DNA of 64,000 nucleotides from Acidovorax sp. A1169 (GTDB lineage Bacteria; Pseudomonadota; Gammaproteobacteria; Burkholderiales; Burkholderiaceae_C): assembly GCF_030704685.1 (NCBI RefSeq), contig NZ_JAUZDX010000010.1, positions 62,001 to 126,000 of the forward strand. The letters are read 5' to 3'. The translations under genes were made by a program, and so were the position numbers. Shown piece by piece: positions 28,977 to 38,431 of the stretch. The notes below the pieces were generated by a model, which saw only the letters and a list, made by a program, of their open reading frames with translations, did not search any database and was not told the origin of the DNA. How positions within the stretch are numbered: the stretch's first letter is position 1; every line of letters starts with the position of its first letter.

Positions 28977-29807
28977 ATGAACAAAACCTTCGTCAAGCTG
29001 CACGCCACCTGCCACATGACACTGTCCGCCGACGCGGACTGTGCCGTGGTGGCGGTGCTTCGCCCAAGAAGCGGAGATGCGCAGTGGATGGTGCAGGAGC
29101 GCTACGAGCTGACGCCCGTCGTGCCGATGACGGAGTATGTGGACGACCATGGCAACCTGTGCCAGCGGCTCAAGATTCCGCAGGGGCAGATGCGCATCGA
29201 GGTCGACATGATCATGATCACCGACACCGACATCGCGGTGGACGCCAGCGCCGCCGCCGTGCCGGTGGAAGAGCTGCCCTTCGAGGCGCTCAAGTACCTG
29301 CTGCAAAGCCGCTACTGCCCGTCCGACAAGATGCAGGACAAGGCGCGCGAGATCGTGGGCGATGCCTCGCCGGGCTATGGCCAGGTCGAGGCCATCCGCA
29401 GCTGGGTGCACCACAACCTGGAGTACCGCTACAACGTCAGCAGCGGCACCACCGATGCGCTGGATACTTTGAACGATGGCGCCGGCGTGTGCCGCGATTT
29501 CTCGCACGTCGCCATCGGCCTGTGCCGGGCCCTGGACATCCCGGCGCGGTACGTGGTGGGCTACCTGCACGAGCTCGACCCCATGGACATGCACGCCTGG
29601 TTCGAGGCCTTCGTGGGTGACCGCTGGTATGCGTTCGACGGAACCCAGGCCCATGCAAGGGGCGGGCGCATCGTGGTAGCCTACGGCAGGGATGCGGCAG
29701 ATGTCGCGTTCCTGTCGTACTACGGCCCGCTCGAAATCACGCTGATGGACGTGCGCGTCGAAGAGATTGCGATGGAGGCTCCGCTGACCTTTCCCCTGCG
29801 GGCCTGA
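28977..29807 (+). CDS. Transglutaminase-like cysteine protease-fold protein
   Basis: The 276-residue protein has an N-terminal beta domain and a transglutaminase core with the triad Cys172 (GAGVCRDFSHV), His206 (DMHAWFEAFV) and Asp221 (WYAFDGTQ). Family members in bacteria are peptidases or amide-modifying enzymes, often beside peptide ligases; none is present here. No signal peptide is seen. ATG 28977 is preferred to a GTG 24 nt upstream. The next gene is a stand-alone receiver. Confidence 0.83.
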   Translation: MNKTFVKLHATCHMTLSADADCAVVAVLRPRSGDAQWMVQERYELTPVVPMTEYVDDHGNLCQRLKIPQGQMRIEVDMIMITDTDIAVDASAAAVPVEELPFEALKYLLQSRYCPSDKMQDKAREIVGDASPGYGQVEAIRSWVHHNLEYRYNVSSGTTDALDTLNDGAGVCRDFSHVAIGLCRALDIPARYVVGYLHELDPMDMHAWFEAFVGDRWYAFDGTQAHARGGRIVVAYGRDAADVAFLSYYGPLEITLMDVRVEEIAMEAPLTFPLRA

Positions 29808-29950
29808 CCTCCGCCAAGCCCTGCCGGCCCGGCATCGCTTGCCCGCCTGGCGCGGCCCTGCCGCACCCGCCACAGGGCGATGGCGGCACCTGCTACCCCA
29901 ACCTGATGTATGTGCAGCGCCTGTGCCAGGCGCTGCATCCCCCATTGAAG

Positions 29951-30331
29951 ATGCCTTTCGTCACCATTCTTGTAGAAGACAACAAACCCATTTGCGACAC
30001 CCTGGTCCCGGCGCTGGAAGAAACTGCCAACGCGCAGGTGGTGGCCATTGCAAAAACGTCGATGGGTGCCGGGCAGGCGCTGGCGCGCTGGCGCGGCAAG
30101 TGGCACCTGCTGGTGGTCGACCTGCACCTGGGCCAGGGCTCGGGCCTGGACGTGCTGCAGGCCGTGGGGCCGCGCTCGTCGGACCAGCATGTGCTGGTGC
30201 TGACCAACCATGCCACGCCAGAGATGCGCGCGCACTGCCTGGCACTGGGTGCCGACGCGGTGTTCGACAAGGTGACCGAGCTGCAGGCCTTCTTCGATCA
30301 CTGCACGCAGCTGCCCGAGGTGGTGGTCTGA
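29951..30331 (+). CDS. Stand-alone response-regulator receiver protein
   Basis: The 126-residue protein is a single receiver domain: acidic pocket VEDN, phospho-acceptor Asp57 (LLVVDLHLGQGSG), Thr in VLTNHA and Lys in VFDKV. One of the two usual acidic residues is Glu and the second is Asp, still compatible with metal binding. With no output domain, it would act by protein contact. No kinase is adjacent. ATG 29951 follows GAAG; the frame extends upstream without family likeness. Confidence 0.82.
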   Translation: MPFVTILVEDNKPICDTLVPALEETANAQVVAIAKTSMGAGQALARWRGKWHLLVVDLHLGQGSGLDVLQAVGPRSSDQHVLVLTNHATPEMRAHCLALGADAVFDKVTELQAFFDHCTQLPEVVV

Positions 30332-30380
30332 TGGTCCTGGGTTCGCAAGGGGGCTCGCCAAACCCCACCGTGCATTGGGC

Positions 30381-33300
30381 TCACCAACGCAGCGGCGCGG
30401 CCTCGCTGCCCCAGAAGATCCAGCGGCGCAGCTCCACATAGGGCGACGTGCCGATGGCATAGGGGTCTGCGCCCACGCCAGCGTCTGCCTTCGCGTCCAC
30501 CTTCGCGCGCTGCAGCAGCACCAGGTAGCCGCTGCAGGTGCCGGCCAGCAGCAGGCTGCCGTCGCTCGATACCTCCAGCGCGCTGATGGTGCCGCCGATG
30601 TGGTGGCGCCACAGCGGTTGGCCGCTGTCGTCCCGGGCGTGCAGGTAGCCATAGGCGTCGCCCAGAATCACCATGCCCGGCAGCGTGGCCGATGCGTAGA
30701 CGCGGCATTCGGTGTCGATCAGCGTGCCCTCGCTGTCCTGTGTGTCGCCCACACGGCTGGCCACGGTGCTGCCGTTGTAGAAATGGCAGGAGTTAGCCCA
30801 CAGCAGCGCGCCGTCGTGCGAGAAGCGGGTGTGGTGCGGGTAGGACTCGGTCGCCAGCGTGCGCAGCACCCGGCCCTGCGCGTCGAGCAGGATGTGCATG
30901 CTGTCCTGGTCGCCCAGGGCAATGTGCCGCTCGTCGGGTGACAGCGCCATGTGCAGCATCTCCAGCGCCAGTTGGCGCGGGGCGGTGTTCTCGTCCTCTC
31001 CCTCTTCGCCATCCTCGCCATCCCGGTCTTCGTCTTCGCCATCATCATCATTGGCGTCAGCACCGTTCTCCATTCCCTCCTGCAGCTGGTTCTTGGGCCA
31101 GCTGTAGGGGCCGTCGTCCTCGAACTCCTGCGGGTGGATGCGCTGCACGCCGCCGGGTGTGAGCAGGTACACGCCCGTGGGGTTGCGCAGCAGCGCGCGC
31201 TGGCCGTCGTTGAAGGGGATGATCTCGTCGCAGCGCTGACCCAGCGCGCCTGCGGCCAGGCCCAGCGCTGCGGGCAGAGCCTCGTTGCCCTGCGGCAGCG
31301 GCAGTTGTGCGATCTGTGGCCCGCCAAAGCCCTGGTGCGTGGTGATGTGCGTGCCGTCGCTCTGCGCATAACAGCGCCCGTCGTGCGAGCGCCCCAGGCC
31401 CTTGAGCGCAGGCAGCGGCGTGAGCGCCGGGCCCTTTAACTGCACCCAGTGCACGTCAGGGCTGTAGTCGGCGCCGATGCGCGCCACCAGGCCGGCACCG
31501 TCCGCCAATTGGAACACCGGGCCGATGGCCTGGCCCTGTTCTGACGCCAGGGCGGCATAGGCATCGGGCGCAAACGCAAAGCGCTGGCGAAACCGCTCGG
31601 TGAGGGCCTCGTCCGCATGGCGGCTCACCACCCGGGCCAGCTGCAGCACCGTGGCGGCGCTGGCCTCGCGCGGGTCGTCGGGCAGCGTGCCGTTCGGGTC
31701 TTGCTGCCCGGCGCCGGCATCGTCGTCCCACCGGGGTGGCTGGTAGCCGGCCGCTTCGGCGGCAGCGGCGGCGGCCTGCGCCGCGAACTGGTGGGCGCGC
31801 ACGGCTGCCACATAGGTCTGGCCGCTGGCCTGCCATTCCCCGGATAGCTGCAGCAGTACGGGCGGGAACACGGCCGTATCCGGCAAGCCAGGGGCTAGCG
31901 GCGGCGTGGTCAGCAGGTGCACCGCGGCCTCGATGCGCCGGGCCTCGGCCTCTTGGGCCTGTTGCTGGGCCCGCTCGGCCAACTGCTTGCCGTGCGCCTC
32001 CAGCAACGACGCCTCAACCATGCCCACCAGGCGCAGCAGCCGCGCACTGTGGTCGGCCGCGCCGCGTGGCAGCGGTGGCCGGTGTTCGCTTTGCCGCTGG
32101 CTATAGGTGAACTCCACCGGCTCCCGGCCTTCGCCTGGGCGGTCGATGTCGATCTGGTAGTTGCCGTGGGCGTCGTGCTCCGCGTCGCCCGGGCCGTCCT
32201 CGCCGTTCTCCCAGCTCACATCGAGCGCGCGGCACCAGAACTCGCCATCGTGCATGGTGGGCTGGCGTGCGCCCAGCCACACGTCGTCGAACCAGGTGCC
32301 ACGCTTGTCGGCGTCCCACCAGTCGTTGTACTGCTCGGTGAACACGGGCAGCAGGGTCAGGCGCTCTATGCGCGCGGCGGTCAGCTCTGCCTTCAACCGC
32401 TGGTGCAGCGGGTAGCCCGCGCGCGCCTGGCCCACGGCGCGGCGCACATAGTCGAGCACGCCGCGCCATGCGGCTTCGCAGGCCTCGTGCACCTCCTCGT
32501 CGGCGTGCTTGTCCAACGTGGCCCAATCGCCGGGTTCGCCATCGGTGTACTCGCGGTACAGCAACGAAAGCTTGGCGCTCGCAGGGTTGGGCAGGCGCCG
32601 GGTGGGCCGGGCTGGGGCTACAGGCGATGCGGCCAGGTAAAACTCCCAGGCCTTCCACACCGTGAAGAACATCCGGTCGTCGTGCTGCGTCCCTTGTGCG
32701 TCCACATGGCGGCGGCACAGCGAGAAATGGGTCTGCGCGAACCAGCCATCGGCGGTCTGCTGATCGTCCTCCAGCACGGCAGAGTTCACCAGGGCCTGGA
32801 TATTTGCCGCGCTGATGGCCTCGTCTGCAAACAGGTCGTTGGCCAGGGGCAGGTCGGCGTGGATGTCGCTGCTGCTGCGCACGGGGCTCTGGCCCGCGCG
32901 CACGGCGGCCACCACGCGGTCGCGGTCCAGCAGATCGGCCAAGCCGTCTTCGCCATCGTCGATGCCGTTGTAGAAGCCCGGGGCAAACACCAGCCCTGCG
33001 GCCTCGTTCGAGAACTCCACCAGGTTCGGTACGCCGCGCACCTCGTCGAGCAGAAACTCCACTCCTTCATCGCCGTCGATGTGCACCACGTAGTCGTCGG
33101 TGAACATCGCCACGCGCGCCACCAGGTCACCGTCCACGTGCAGCTCTCCAGGCTCGCCGTGGCCCCACAGCAGGCCATCGACCCGCAGCGTGCCCTGCAC
33201 ATGCAGTTGCAGCCCTTCCACCACGGCGTGCTGCAGCTGCGCATTGCCCAGCACGGTGAGGTGGCTGCTGCCGTAGGCGTCGCCACCGCTCAGTGCGCCG

Positions 33301-33575
33301 TCGATCTGCAGGTTGCCGTCGATGAGCACCAGGTACAGATGCCCGGGCGGCGGCCCCGGCAGACCGGAGGTGGCCTGGGCCAGGGCGCGCAGCGCGCTGC
33401 CGGGCTGCAGGGGCGCGTCCAGGTCCAGCGCGGGCAACTGCACGTCACCGCTGACCCAGGCCACGGTGGCATCGGCCAGGGTGTCGGGCTCCGACTGCAG
33501 TTGCTCGGCCATCGGGCCGTCGGCGGGGAGCAGATGGGCCACGTCGGCCAGGGGTACGAAGCGCAGGGTGGGCAT
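30381..33575 (-). CDS. Large uncharacterised protein: beta-helix N-terminal part, beta-propeller-like C-terminal part
   Basis: The protein of about 1064 residues has no signal peptide. Around residues 70-180 it shows short repeated beta strands (HLYLVLIDGNLQIDGALSGG, LHVQGTLRVDGLLWGHGE, ELHVDGDLVARVAMF) like a right-handed beta-helix or bactofilin-type fold. The middle is Ala/Gln-rich and helical. A highly acidic Asp/Glu linker precedes about 200 residues with WD-repeat-like units (HMALSPDERHIALGD, TRFSHDGALLWANS, ISALEVSSDGSLLLAGTCSG). The start at 33575 (MPTLRFVPL) is chosen by sense; a GTG at 33671 is possible. It converges with the receiver gene. Function is unknown. Confidence 0.75.
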   Translation of the reverse strand: MPTLRFVPLADVAHLLPADGPMAEQLQSEPDTLADATVAWVSGDVQLPALDLDAPLQPGSALRALAQATSGLPGPPPGHLYLVLIDGNLQIDGALSGGDAYGSSHLTVLGNAQLQHAVVEGLQLHVQGTLRVDGLLWGHGEPGELHVDGDLVARVAMFTDDYVVHIDGDEGVEFLLDEVRGVPNLVEFSNEAAGLVFAPGFYNGIDDGEDGLADLLDRDRVVAAVRAGQSPVRSSSDIHADLPLANDLFADEAISAANIQALVNSAVLEDDQQTADGWFAQTHFSLCRRHVDAQGTQHDDRMFFTVWKAWEFYLAASPVAPARPTRRLPNPASAKLSLLYREYTDGEPGDWATLDKHADEEVHEACEAAWRGVLDYVRRAVGQARAGYPLHQRLKAELTAARIERLTLLPVFTEQYNDWWDADKRGTWFDDVWLGARQPTMHDGEFWCRALDVSWENGEDGPGDAEHDAHGNYQIDIDRPGEGREPVEFTYSQRQSEHRPPLPRGAADHSARLLRLVGMVEASLLEAHGKQLAERAQQQAQEAEARRIEAAVHLLTTPPLAPGLPDTAVFPPVLLQLSGEWQASGQTYVAAVRAHQFAAQAAAAAAEAAGYQPPRWDDDAGAGQQDPNGTLPDDPREASAATVLQLARVVSRHADEALTERFRQRFAFAPDAYAALASEQGQAIGPVFQLADGAGLVARIGADYSPDVHWVQLKGPALTPLPALKGLGRSHDGRCYAQSDGTHITTHQGFGGPQIAQLPLPQGNEALPAALGLAAGALGQRCDEIIPFNDGQRALLRNPTGVYLLTPGGVQRIHPQEFEDDGPYSWPKNQLQEGMENGADANDDDGEDEDRDGEDGEEGEDENTAPRQLALEMLHMALSPDERHIALGDQDSMHILLDAQGRVLRTLATESYPHHTRFSHDGALLWANSCHFYNGSTVASRVGDTQDSEGTLIDTECRVYASATLPGMVILGDAYGYLHARDDSGQPLWRHHIGGTISALEVSSDGSLLLAGTCSGYLVLLQRAKVDAKADAGVGADPYAIGTSPYVELRRWIFWGSEAAPLRW

Positions 33576-33787
33576 GGGCGGGACAGGCGTGGTGGGCCTG
33601 GCGGTCGTTGCGGGAAATGGGGTGGCGAAATTCAGAGGCTGGTACGGCGCGGCGTTGAACACCGTGCGCACATTCCGCGCCCTTCGGGGGGGCGGGGCTG
33701 GTGCAGGGGCGCACTGCCATGCCCTCTCTGCTGCCCAATGTATGCGTCAGGCGCCAGCGCTGGTGGCCTTGCGCGGCAACGAAGTGC

Positions 33788-34045
33788 CTATTCGTCGATT
33801 TGTTCCGGATTGGCGCCATCCAAGATGGCAGCCATCCGTTCTGTTTCAGGCCAGGAGTTGTCGCTGTGGGTTTTTCCCACAAGGCGTTTGCGTTCGATGG
33901 GCACGCATTCGAAGTCACGTTGGCGCCAACGCTTCGGCGGGCGCTGGCCCTGATGGGACACGCGGACGACGGTCCGCTCGGCGCGTTCAGGCGCGGCTTG
34001 CAGCAGGCCGTCGGCGCGGGGCGAGGGATCTATATCACCTTCCAA
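33788..34045 (-). CDS. Doubtful small ORF between the beta-propeller protein and bdhA
   Basis: The 518-nt gap 33576-34093 contains no confident gene. This 85-codon frame is its best candidate: basic in the middle (RQRDFECVPIERKRL), acidic at the end (ERMAAILDGANPEQIDE), without a recognised family or clear ribosome site. The C-terminal part is the more gene-like. It may be a degraded remnant. Confidence 0.25.
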   Translation of the reverse strand: MEGDIDPSPRADGLLQAAPERAERTVVRVSHQGQRPPKRWRQRDFECVPIERKRLVGKTHSDNSWPETERMAAILDGANPEQIDE

Positions 34046-34093
34046 AGCGAGCGCTGCCGTTGGCGGCAGGCACTCACGGGGGGGCAGGCCCCC

Positions 34094-34876
34094 TTACTGC
34101 GCCGCCCAACCCCCATCCATGTTCCACGCCACGCCGCGCACGTTGTTCGCGGCGGAAGAGCAGAAAAACACCGCCAGTTCGCCCAGCTCTTCGGGGGTGG
34201 TGAACTGCATCGAGGGCTCTTTTTCGCCCAGCAGCAGCTTCTTGGCGTCTTCGTTCGACAGGCCGTGCTCGGCGGCCTTGGCGTCCACCTGTTTTTGCAC
34301 CAGGGGGGTCAGCACCCAGCCGGGGCAGATCGCGTTGCAGGTGACGCCGGTGGTGGCGTTCTCCAGCGCGGTCACCTTGGTCAGGCCGACGATGCCGTGC
34401 TTGGCGGCCACGTAGGCGGCCTTCTGGGCCGAGCCGACCAGGCCGTGGACCGACGCCAGGTTGATGATGCGGCCCCAGTTGGCGGCCTTCATGGCGGGCA
34501 GGGCCAGGCGCGATGCGTGGAAGGCGCTGCTGAGGTTGATGGCGATGATGGCGTCCCACTTCTCGACGGGGAAGTCCTCCACGTTGGCCACGTGCTGGAT
34601 GCCGGCGTTGTTGACCAGGATGTCCACCCGGCCGAACTGGCTGGCGGCGTACTTCATCATGTCTTCGATGTCGGCCACGCGGCTCATGTCGGCGCCGTGG
34701 TAGGCCACCTGGGCGCCGGCTGCCTTGCCGGCGGCCAGCACTTCGGCGCGGGGGGTGTCCACATCACCGAAACCGTTGAGCACCACGTTGGCGCCCTGTC
34801 GGGCGAGGGCTTTGGCGATACCGAGGCCGATGCCGCTGGTGGAGCCAGTGACGAGGGCCGTTTTGCCTTTGAGCAT
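34094..34876 (-). CDS. bdhA: 3-hydroxybutyrate dehydrogenase
   Basis: The 260-residue SDR has TGSTSGIGLGIAKALA at the N terminus, NNAGIQHV near 92, Ser in ASVHG and catalytic YVAAKHG, and the family-specific ICPGWVLTPLVQKQVDA. It interconverts D-3-hydroxybutyrate and acetoacetate with NAD+, part of polyhydroxybutyrate turnover common in this group. ATG 34876 with GGAG eight bases upstream is better than a GTG at 34885. It is divergent from the alpha/beta hydrolase gene. Confidence 0.9.
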   Translation of the reverse strand: MLKGKTALVTGSTSGIGLGIAKALARQGANVVLNGFGDVDTPRAEVLAAGKAAGAQVAYHGADMSRVADIEDMMKYAASQFGRVDILVNNAGIQHVANVEDFPVEKWDAIIAINLSSAFHASRLALPAMKAANWGRIINLASVHGLVGSAQKAAYVAAKHGIVGLTKVTALENATTGVTCNAICPGWVLTPLVQKQVDAKAAEHGLSNEDAKKLLLGEKEPSMQFTTPEELGELAVFFCSSAANNVRGVAWNMDGGWAAQ

Positions 34877-35003
34877 GTGAGTCACTCCGAATGAAAGGTG
34901 AAGATGAATATGAATTACGATGAAGGCAACGCCTTGCCAGGGCTCCTGGCGGGCGCCGATTGAACGCAGGCATTATCAAGTGCCGCTACCGGATTTCGCA
35001 CCC

Positions 35004-35990
35004 ATGATAGAACCTACGCTGAACTACGTACTGTGCCCCGGCCCCGGGGCCACAGCGGTGCCCGCCGGCCAAGACCCTGCTGCCGCCAGGCCTGTCACCG
35101 GCCCGCAGCACCGCATGGCGTATTGGGAGTGGAATGCCACGGGCAACCCCGCCCACCCGCACGTCATCGTGTGCGTGCATGGCCTGTCGCGCCAGGGGCG
35201 CGATTTCGACGTGCTGGCGCGCGAGCTCAGCCAGCACGCCCGCGTCATCTGCCCCGACGTAGTGGGCCGTGGCCAGAGCGACTGGCTGGCCGACCCCATG
35301 GGCTACCAGATCCCCCAGTACGGCGCCGACATGCTGGCCCTGCTGGCGCAGTTGCACCAGCAGGCGCCCATCACCACGCTCGACTGGGTGGGCACCAGCA
35401 TGGGCGGGCTGATCGGCATGGGTGTCATCGGCCAGCCGGGGCTGCCGCTGCCCGTGCCGGTGCGGCGCCTGGTGCTCAACGATGTGGGCCCGGTGATCCA
35501 GTGGCTGGCGATCCAGCGCATCGGCCAGTACCTCGGGTTTGCCGCCCGGTTCGAATCGCTGCAGCAGGCGGCCGATGCCACCTGGGCCGTCTCCACCAGC
35601 TTTGGCCCGCACACGCCGGCCCAGTGGCTGGAGCTGTCGCGCGCCATGGTGCGCAGCCTGCCCAATGAAGATGGCAAGGGAGGGCTCACCTTGCACTACG
35701 ACCCCGCCATCGCCGTGCCGTTTCGCGCCATGACGCAAGAGGCCGCCGCTGCTGGCGAGGCATTCCTGTGGCAGCTGTACGACCAGATCACGGCGCGCAC
35801 GCTGCTGCTGCGCGGCGCGGATTCGGATCTGCTCTCGCATGAGACCGCGCAGGCCATGGCCGAGCGCGGCCCGCGTGCGCAGCTGGTGGAGTTTGCCGGC
35901 GTGGGCCATGCGCCTACCCTGGTCGCGGCCGACCAGGTGGCCGCCGTGGTGGGCTTCTTGCTGGCAGGAGAGGGCACCGCCACCGCATGA
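35004..35990 (+). CDS. Alpha/beta-hydrolase
   Basis: The 328-residue protein has the alpha/beta-hydrolase pattern: oxyanion segment VHGLSRQGRDFD, nucleophile elbow GTSMGG (Ser near 136), acid in LLRGADSDLL and His in GVGHAP. It is probably a cytoplasmic esterase or lipase. With bdhA nearby, action on hydroxyalkanoate oligomers is a guess only. Its TGA overlaps the relA ATG by 4 bp (ATGA), so translation of the two is probably coupled. Confidence 0.83.
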   Translation: MIEPTLNYVLCPGPGATAVPAGQDPAAARPVTGPQHRMAYWEWNATGNPAHPHVIVCVHGLSRQGRDFDVLARELSQHARVICPDVVGRGQSDWLADPMGYQIPQYGADMLALLAQLHQQAPITTLDWVGTSMGGLIGMGVIGQPGLPLPVPVRRLVLNDVGPVIQWLAIQRIGQYLGFAARFESLQQAADATWAVSTSFGPHTPAQWLELSRAMVRSLPNEDGKGGLTLHYDPAIAVPFRAMTQEAAAAGEAFLWQLYDQITARTLLLRGADSDLLSHETAQAMAERGPRAQLVEFAGVGHAPTLVAADQVAAVVGFLLAGEGTATA

Positions 35991-38215
35991 AGACGCTTGC
36001 CCCGCCCTCCGGCCCGCCGCTGAACACGGCCGAGGCCGTGCCCCAGCTGATCGCGGCCACCGCCCACACGCTGCCCGAACAGCTCAATGCCCTGGTGCGC
36101 GCCCGCGCCTTTGCCGAGCCGCTGATCGCCAGCGAAGCGCTCGATTCTGGCGAGAACACCCTGGCCCATGCCGACGCCGTGGCCGCCATCTTGAAGACCA
36201 TCGGCGGCTCTGAAGCCATGCAGGCCGCCAGCTACCTCGTGTACTCGTGTGTGCACCTTAACAAGCCCGAGGAAGTGATCACCAAGGCCTTTGGCGCCAA
36301 CTTTGCCGCCCTGGCGGTAGAGACCACCAAGCTCGTGCGCGTGCAGCAGCAGGCGCGCGGCGCCCAGGCGCTGGACGACCCGGCCCTGCAGACCGAGAAC
36401 GTGCGCAAGATGCTGCTGGCCTTCTCGCGCGACCTGCGCGTGGTCATGTTGCGCCTGGCCTCACGGCTGCAGACGCTGCGCTTTCACGCGGCCACCAAGC
36501 TGCCCATGTCGCCCAGCCTGGCGCGCGAGTCGCTGCAGGTGTTTGCGCAACTGGCCAACCGCCTGGGCATCTGGCAGGTGAAGTGGGAGCTGGAGGATTT
36601 GTCCTTCCGCTTTCTGGAGCCCGACACCTACAAGGAGGTGGCGCGCCTGCTCGACGAGAAGCGCGGCGAGCGTGAGGTCTACATGGAGCAGCTGCGCGCC
36701 CGGCTCGAATCGGACCTGCGCGCGCGCAGCATCAGCGCCAGCGTGCAGGGCCGGCCCAAGCACATCTACAGCATCGTCAAGAAGATGCGCGGCAAGTCGC
36801 TCAACTTCGACCAGGTGTACGACATCCGCGCGCTGCGCGTGGTGGTGCCCACGGTGAAGGACTGCTATGCCGCGCTGAGCTGGGTGCACCAGCGCTTTGC
36901 GCCCATCGTCGAAGAGTTCGACGACTACATCGCCAAGCCCAAAGCAAATGGCTACCAGTCGCTGCACACCATCGTGCGCGATGACCTCAACGGCAAGCCC
37001 ATCGAGATACAGATCCGCACCCAGGCCATGCACGAGCATGCCGAGCACGGCGTGGCCGCCCACTGGGCCTACAAAGAGGCGGGCACCAAGGGCTATGCGG
37101 GCGTGGCCGCCACGGGCGAATACGACGCCAAGATCGCCGTGCTGCGCCAGCTGCTCGCGTGGGAGCGCGACCTGGCCGGCCATGCGCAAAAGAGCAATGG
37201 CCTGTTCGAAGACCGCATCTACGTGCTGACCCCCGAGGCCGCCGTGGTCGACCTGCCCCAGGGCGCCACCCCGGTGGACTTTGCCTACACCGTGCACACC
37301 AGCCTGGGCCACCGCTGCCGCGGCGCCAAGGTCGACGGCGTGATGGTGCCGCTGAACACCGCGCTGCAGAACGGCCAGACGGTGGAGATCGTCACCGTGA
37401 AAGAGGGCCGCCCTTCGCGCGACTGGCTCAACGCCGAACTCGGCTACCTCACCAGCAACCGCGCCAAGGCCAAGGTGCGCGCCTGGTTCAACGCCCAGGC
37501 CACGCACGAAACCGTGGCCCGCGGCCGCGAGGCCGTGGAGCGCCTGCTGCAGCGCGAGGGTAAGACGGCCGTGAAGCTCGACGACCTGGCCGTGCAGCTG
37601 GGCTTCAAATCGGCCGAGGCCTTGTTCGAGGTGGTGGGCAAGGACGAGTTCTCGCTGCGCAACATCGAGACCGTGCTGCGCCCGGCCGAGCCCCCGCAGA
37701 ACGACGACGACTACCTGCTGCTGAAAAAGCCGCGCGGCAATGAATCATCCAGCCCCAAGGGTGGTGTGCTGGTGGTGGGCATCGACTCGCTCATGACCCA
37801 GCTGGCCAAGTGCTGCAAGCCCGCGCCGCCGGACGACATACGCGGCTTTGTCACGCGCGGCAAGGGCGTGAGCGTGCACCGCGCCGACTGCAGCAACTTC
37901 CGCGAAATGGCCGCCAAGAACGGCGAGCGCGTGATTGACGTGGACTGGGGCCTGCCCAAGGCCAGAGCCACGGACAAGCCCGCCGTGTACCCCGTGGACG
38001 TGGCCGTGGAAGCCGCCGACCGCCAGGGCTTGCTGCGCGACATCTCGGAAGTGTTTGCGCGCGAGAAGACCAATGTCATCGGCGTGCAGACCCAGTCCGT
38101 CAAGGGCACGGCATGGATGACGTTCACCGTGGAGGTTGCCGATTCAGGGCGCTTGAACAAGGTGCTGGGGATCGTGGCGGGGGTGCAGGGGGTGCGGTCG
38201 GCGCGGCGCAGATGA
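35987..38215 (+). CDS. relA: RelA-type (p)ppGpp synthetase
   Basis: The 742-residue protein follows the RelA/SpoT layout: a degenerate HD hydrolase region (SYLVYSCVHLNKPEEV where SpoT has the HDxxED motif), a synthetase domain with GRPKHIYSIVKKMRGK and the EFDD variant (ExDD) diagnostic of synthetase-only RelA, TGS near 400-460 (DRIYVLTPEAAVVDLPQGAT), a cysteine motif CCKPAPPDDIRGFV and a C-terminal ACT domain. It makes ppGpp on starved ribosomes. It starts inside the stop of the alpha/beta-hydrolase gene and is followed by tRNA-Val. Confidence 0.92.
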   Translation: MKTLAPPSGPPLNTAEAVPQLIAATAHTLPEQLNALVRARAFAEPLIASEALDSGENTLAHADAVAAILKTIGGSEAMQAASYLVYSCVHLNKPEEVITKAFGANFAALAVETTKLVRVQQQARGAQALDDPALQTENVRKMLLAFSRDLRVVMLRLASRLQTLRFHAATKLPMSPSLARESLQVFAQLANRLGIWQVKWELEDLSFRFLEPDTYKEVARLLDEKRGEREVYMEQLRARLESDLRARSISASVQGRPKHIYSIVKKMRGKSLNFDQVYDIRALRVVVPTVKDCYAALSWVHQRFAPIVEEFDDYIAKPKANGYQSLHTIVRDDLNGKPIEIQIRTQAMHEHAEHGVAAHWAYKEAGTKGYAGVAATGEYDAKIAVLRQLLAWERDLAGHAQKSNGLFEDRIYVLTPEAAVVDLPQGATPVDFAYTVHTSLGHRCRGAKVDGVMVPLNTALQNGQTVEIVTVKEGRPSRDWLNAELGYLTSNRAKAKVRAWFNAQATHETVARGREAVERLLQREGKTAVKLDDLAVQLGFKSAEALFEVVGKDEFSLRNIETVLRPAEPPQNDDDYLLLKKPRGNESSSPKGGVLVVGIDSLMTQLAKCCKPAPPDDIRGFVTRGKGVSVHRADCSNFREMAAKNGERVIDVDWGLPKARATDKPAVYPVDVAVEAADRQGLLRDISEVFAREKTNVIGVQTQSVKGTAWMTFTVEVADSGRLNKVLGIVAGVQGVRSARRR

Positions 38216-38266
38216 GGCGGTCGTGATGGGCGCCCGGAGGATGTTTAGCAATTTTTTGCTGAGTCT

Positions 38267-38296
38267 TTCCAGACGTCCATTTTTTGTGGCTATAAT
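38267..38296 (+). promoter_or_regulatory. Promoter of tRNA-Val
   Basis: A consensus TATAAT (38291-38296) lies 24 nt before the tRNA. The -35 region is weak (TTCCAG at 38267-38272, 18-bp spacer). Confidence 0.55.
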
Positions 38297-38319
38297 CGTG
38301 GTCTTGAACAGAACAACAC

Positions 38320-38396
38320 AGGCGCGTAGCTCAGCTGGTTAGAGCACCACCTTGACATGGTGGGGGTCGTTGGTTCGAGTCCAATCGCGCCTACCA
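38320..38396 (+). tRNA. tRNA-Val (anticodon GAC)
   Basis: The 77-nt cloverleaf is complete: acceptor AGGCGCG pairs with CGCGCCT, D-arm GCTC/GAGC, anticodon stem CCACC/GGTGG with loop TTGACAT (GAC at 38354-38356), T-arm GTTGG-TTCGAGT-CCAAT, and encoded ACCA. The arms match E. coli tRNA-Val(GAC) closely. It reads valine GUC codons. The prophage integrase lies immediately downstream, so the 3' part of this tRNA is the probable attachment core (attL). Confidence 0.96.
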
Positions 38397-38431
38397 CTTT
38401 CTCCCTCTCGACGAAACCAGCGTCGGGACTT

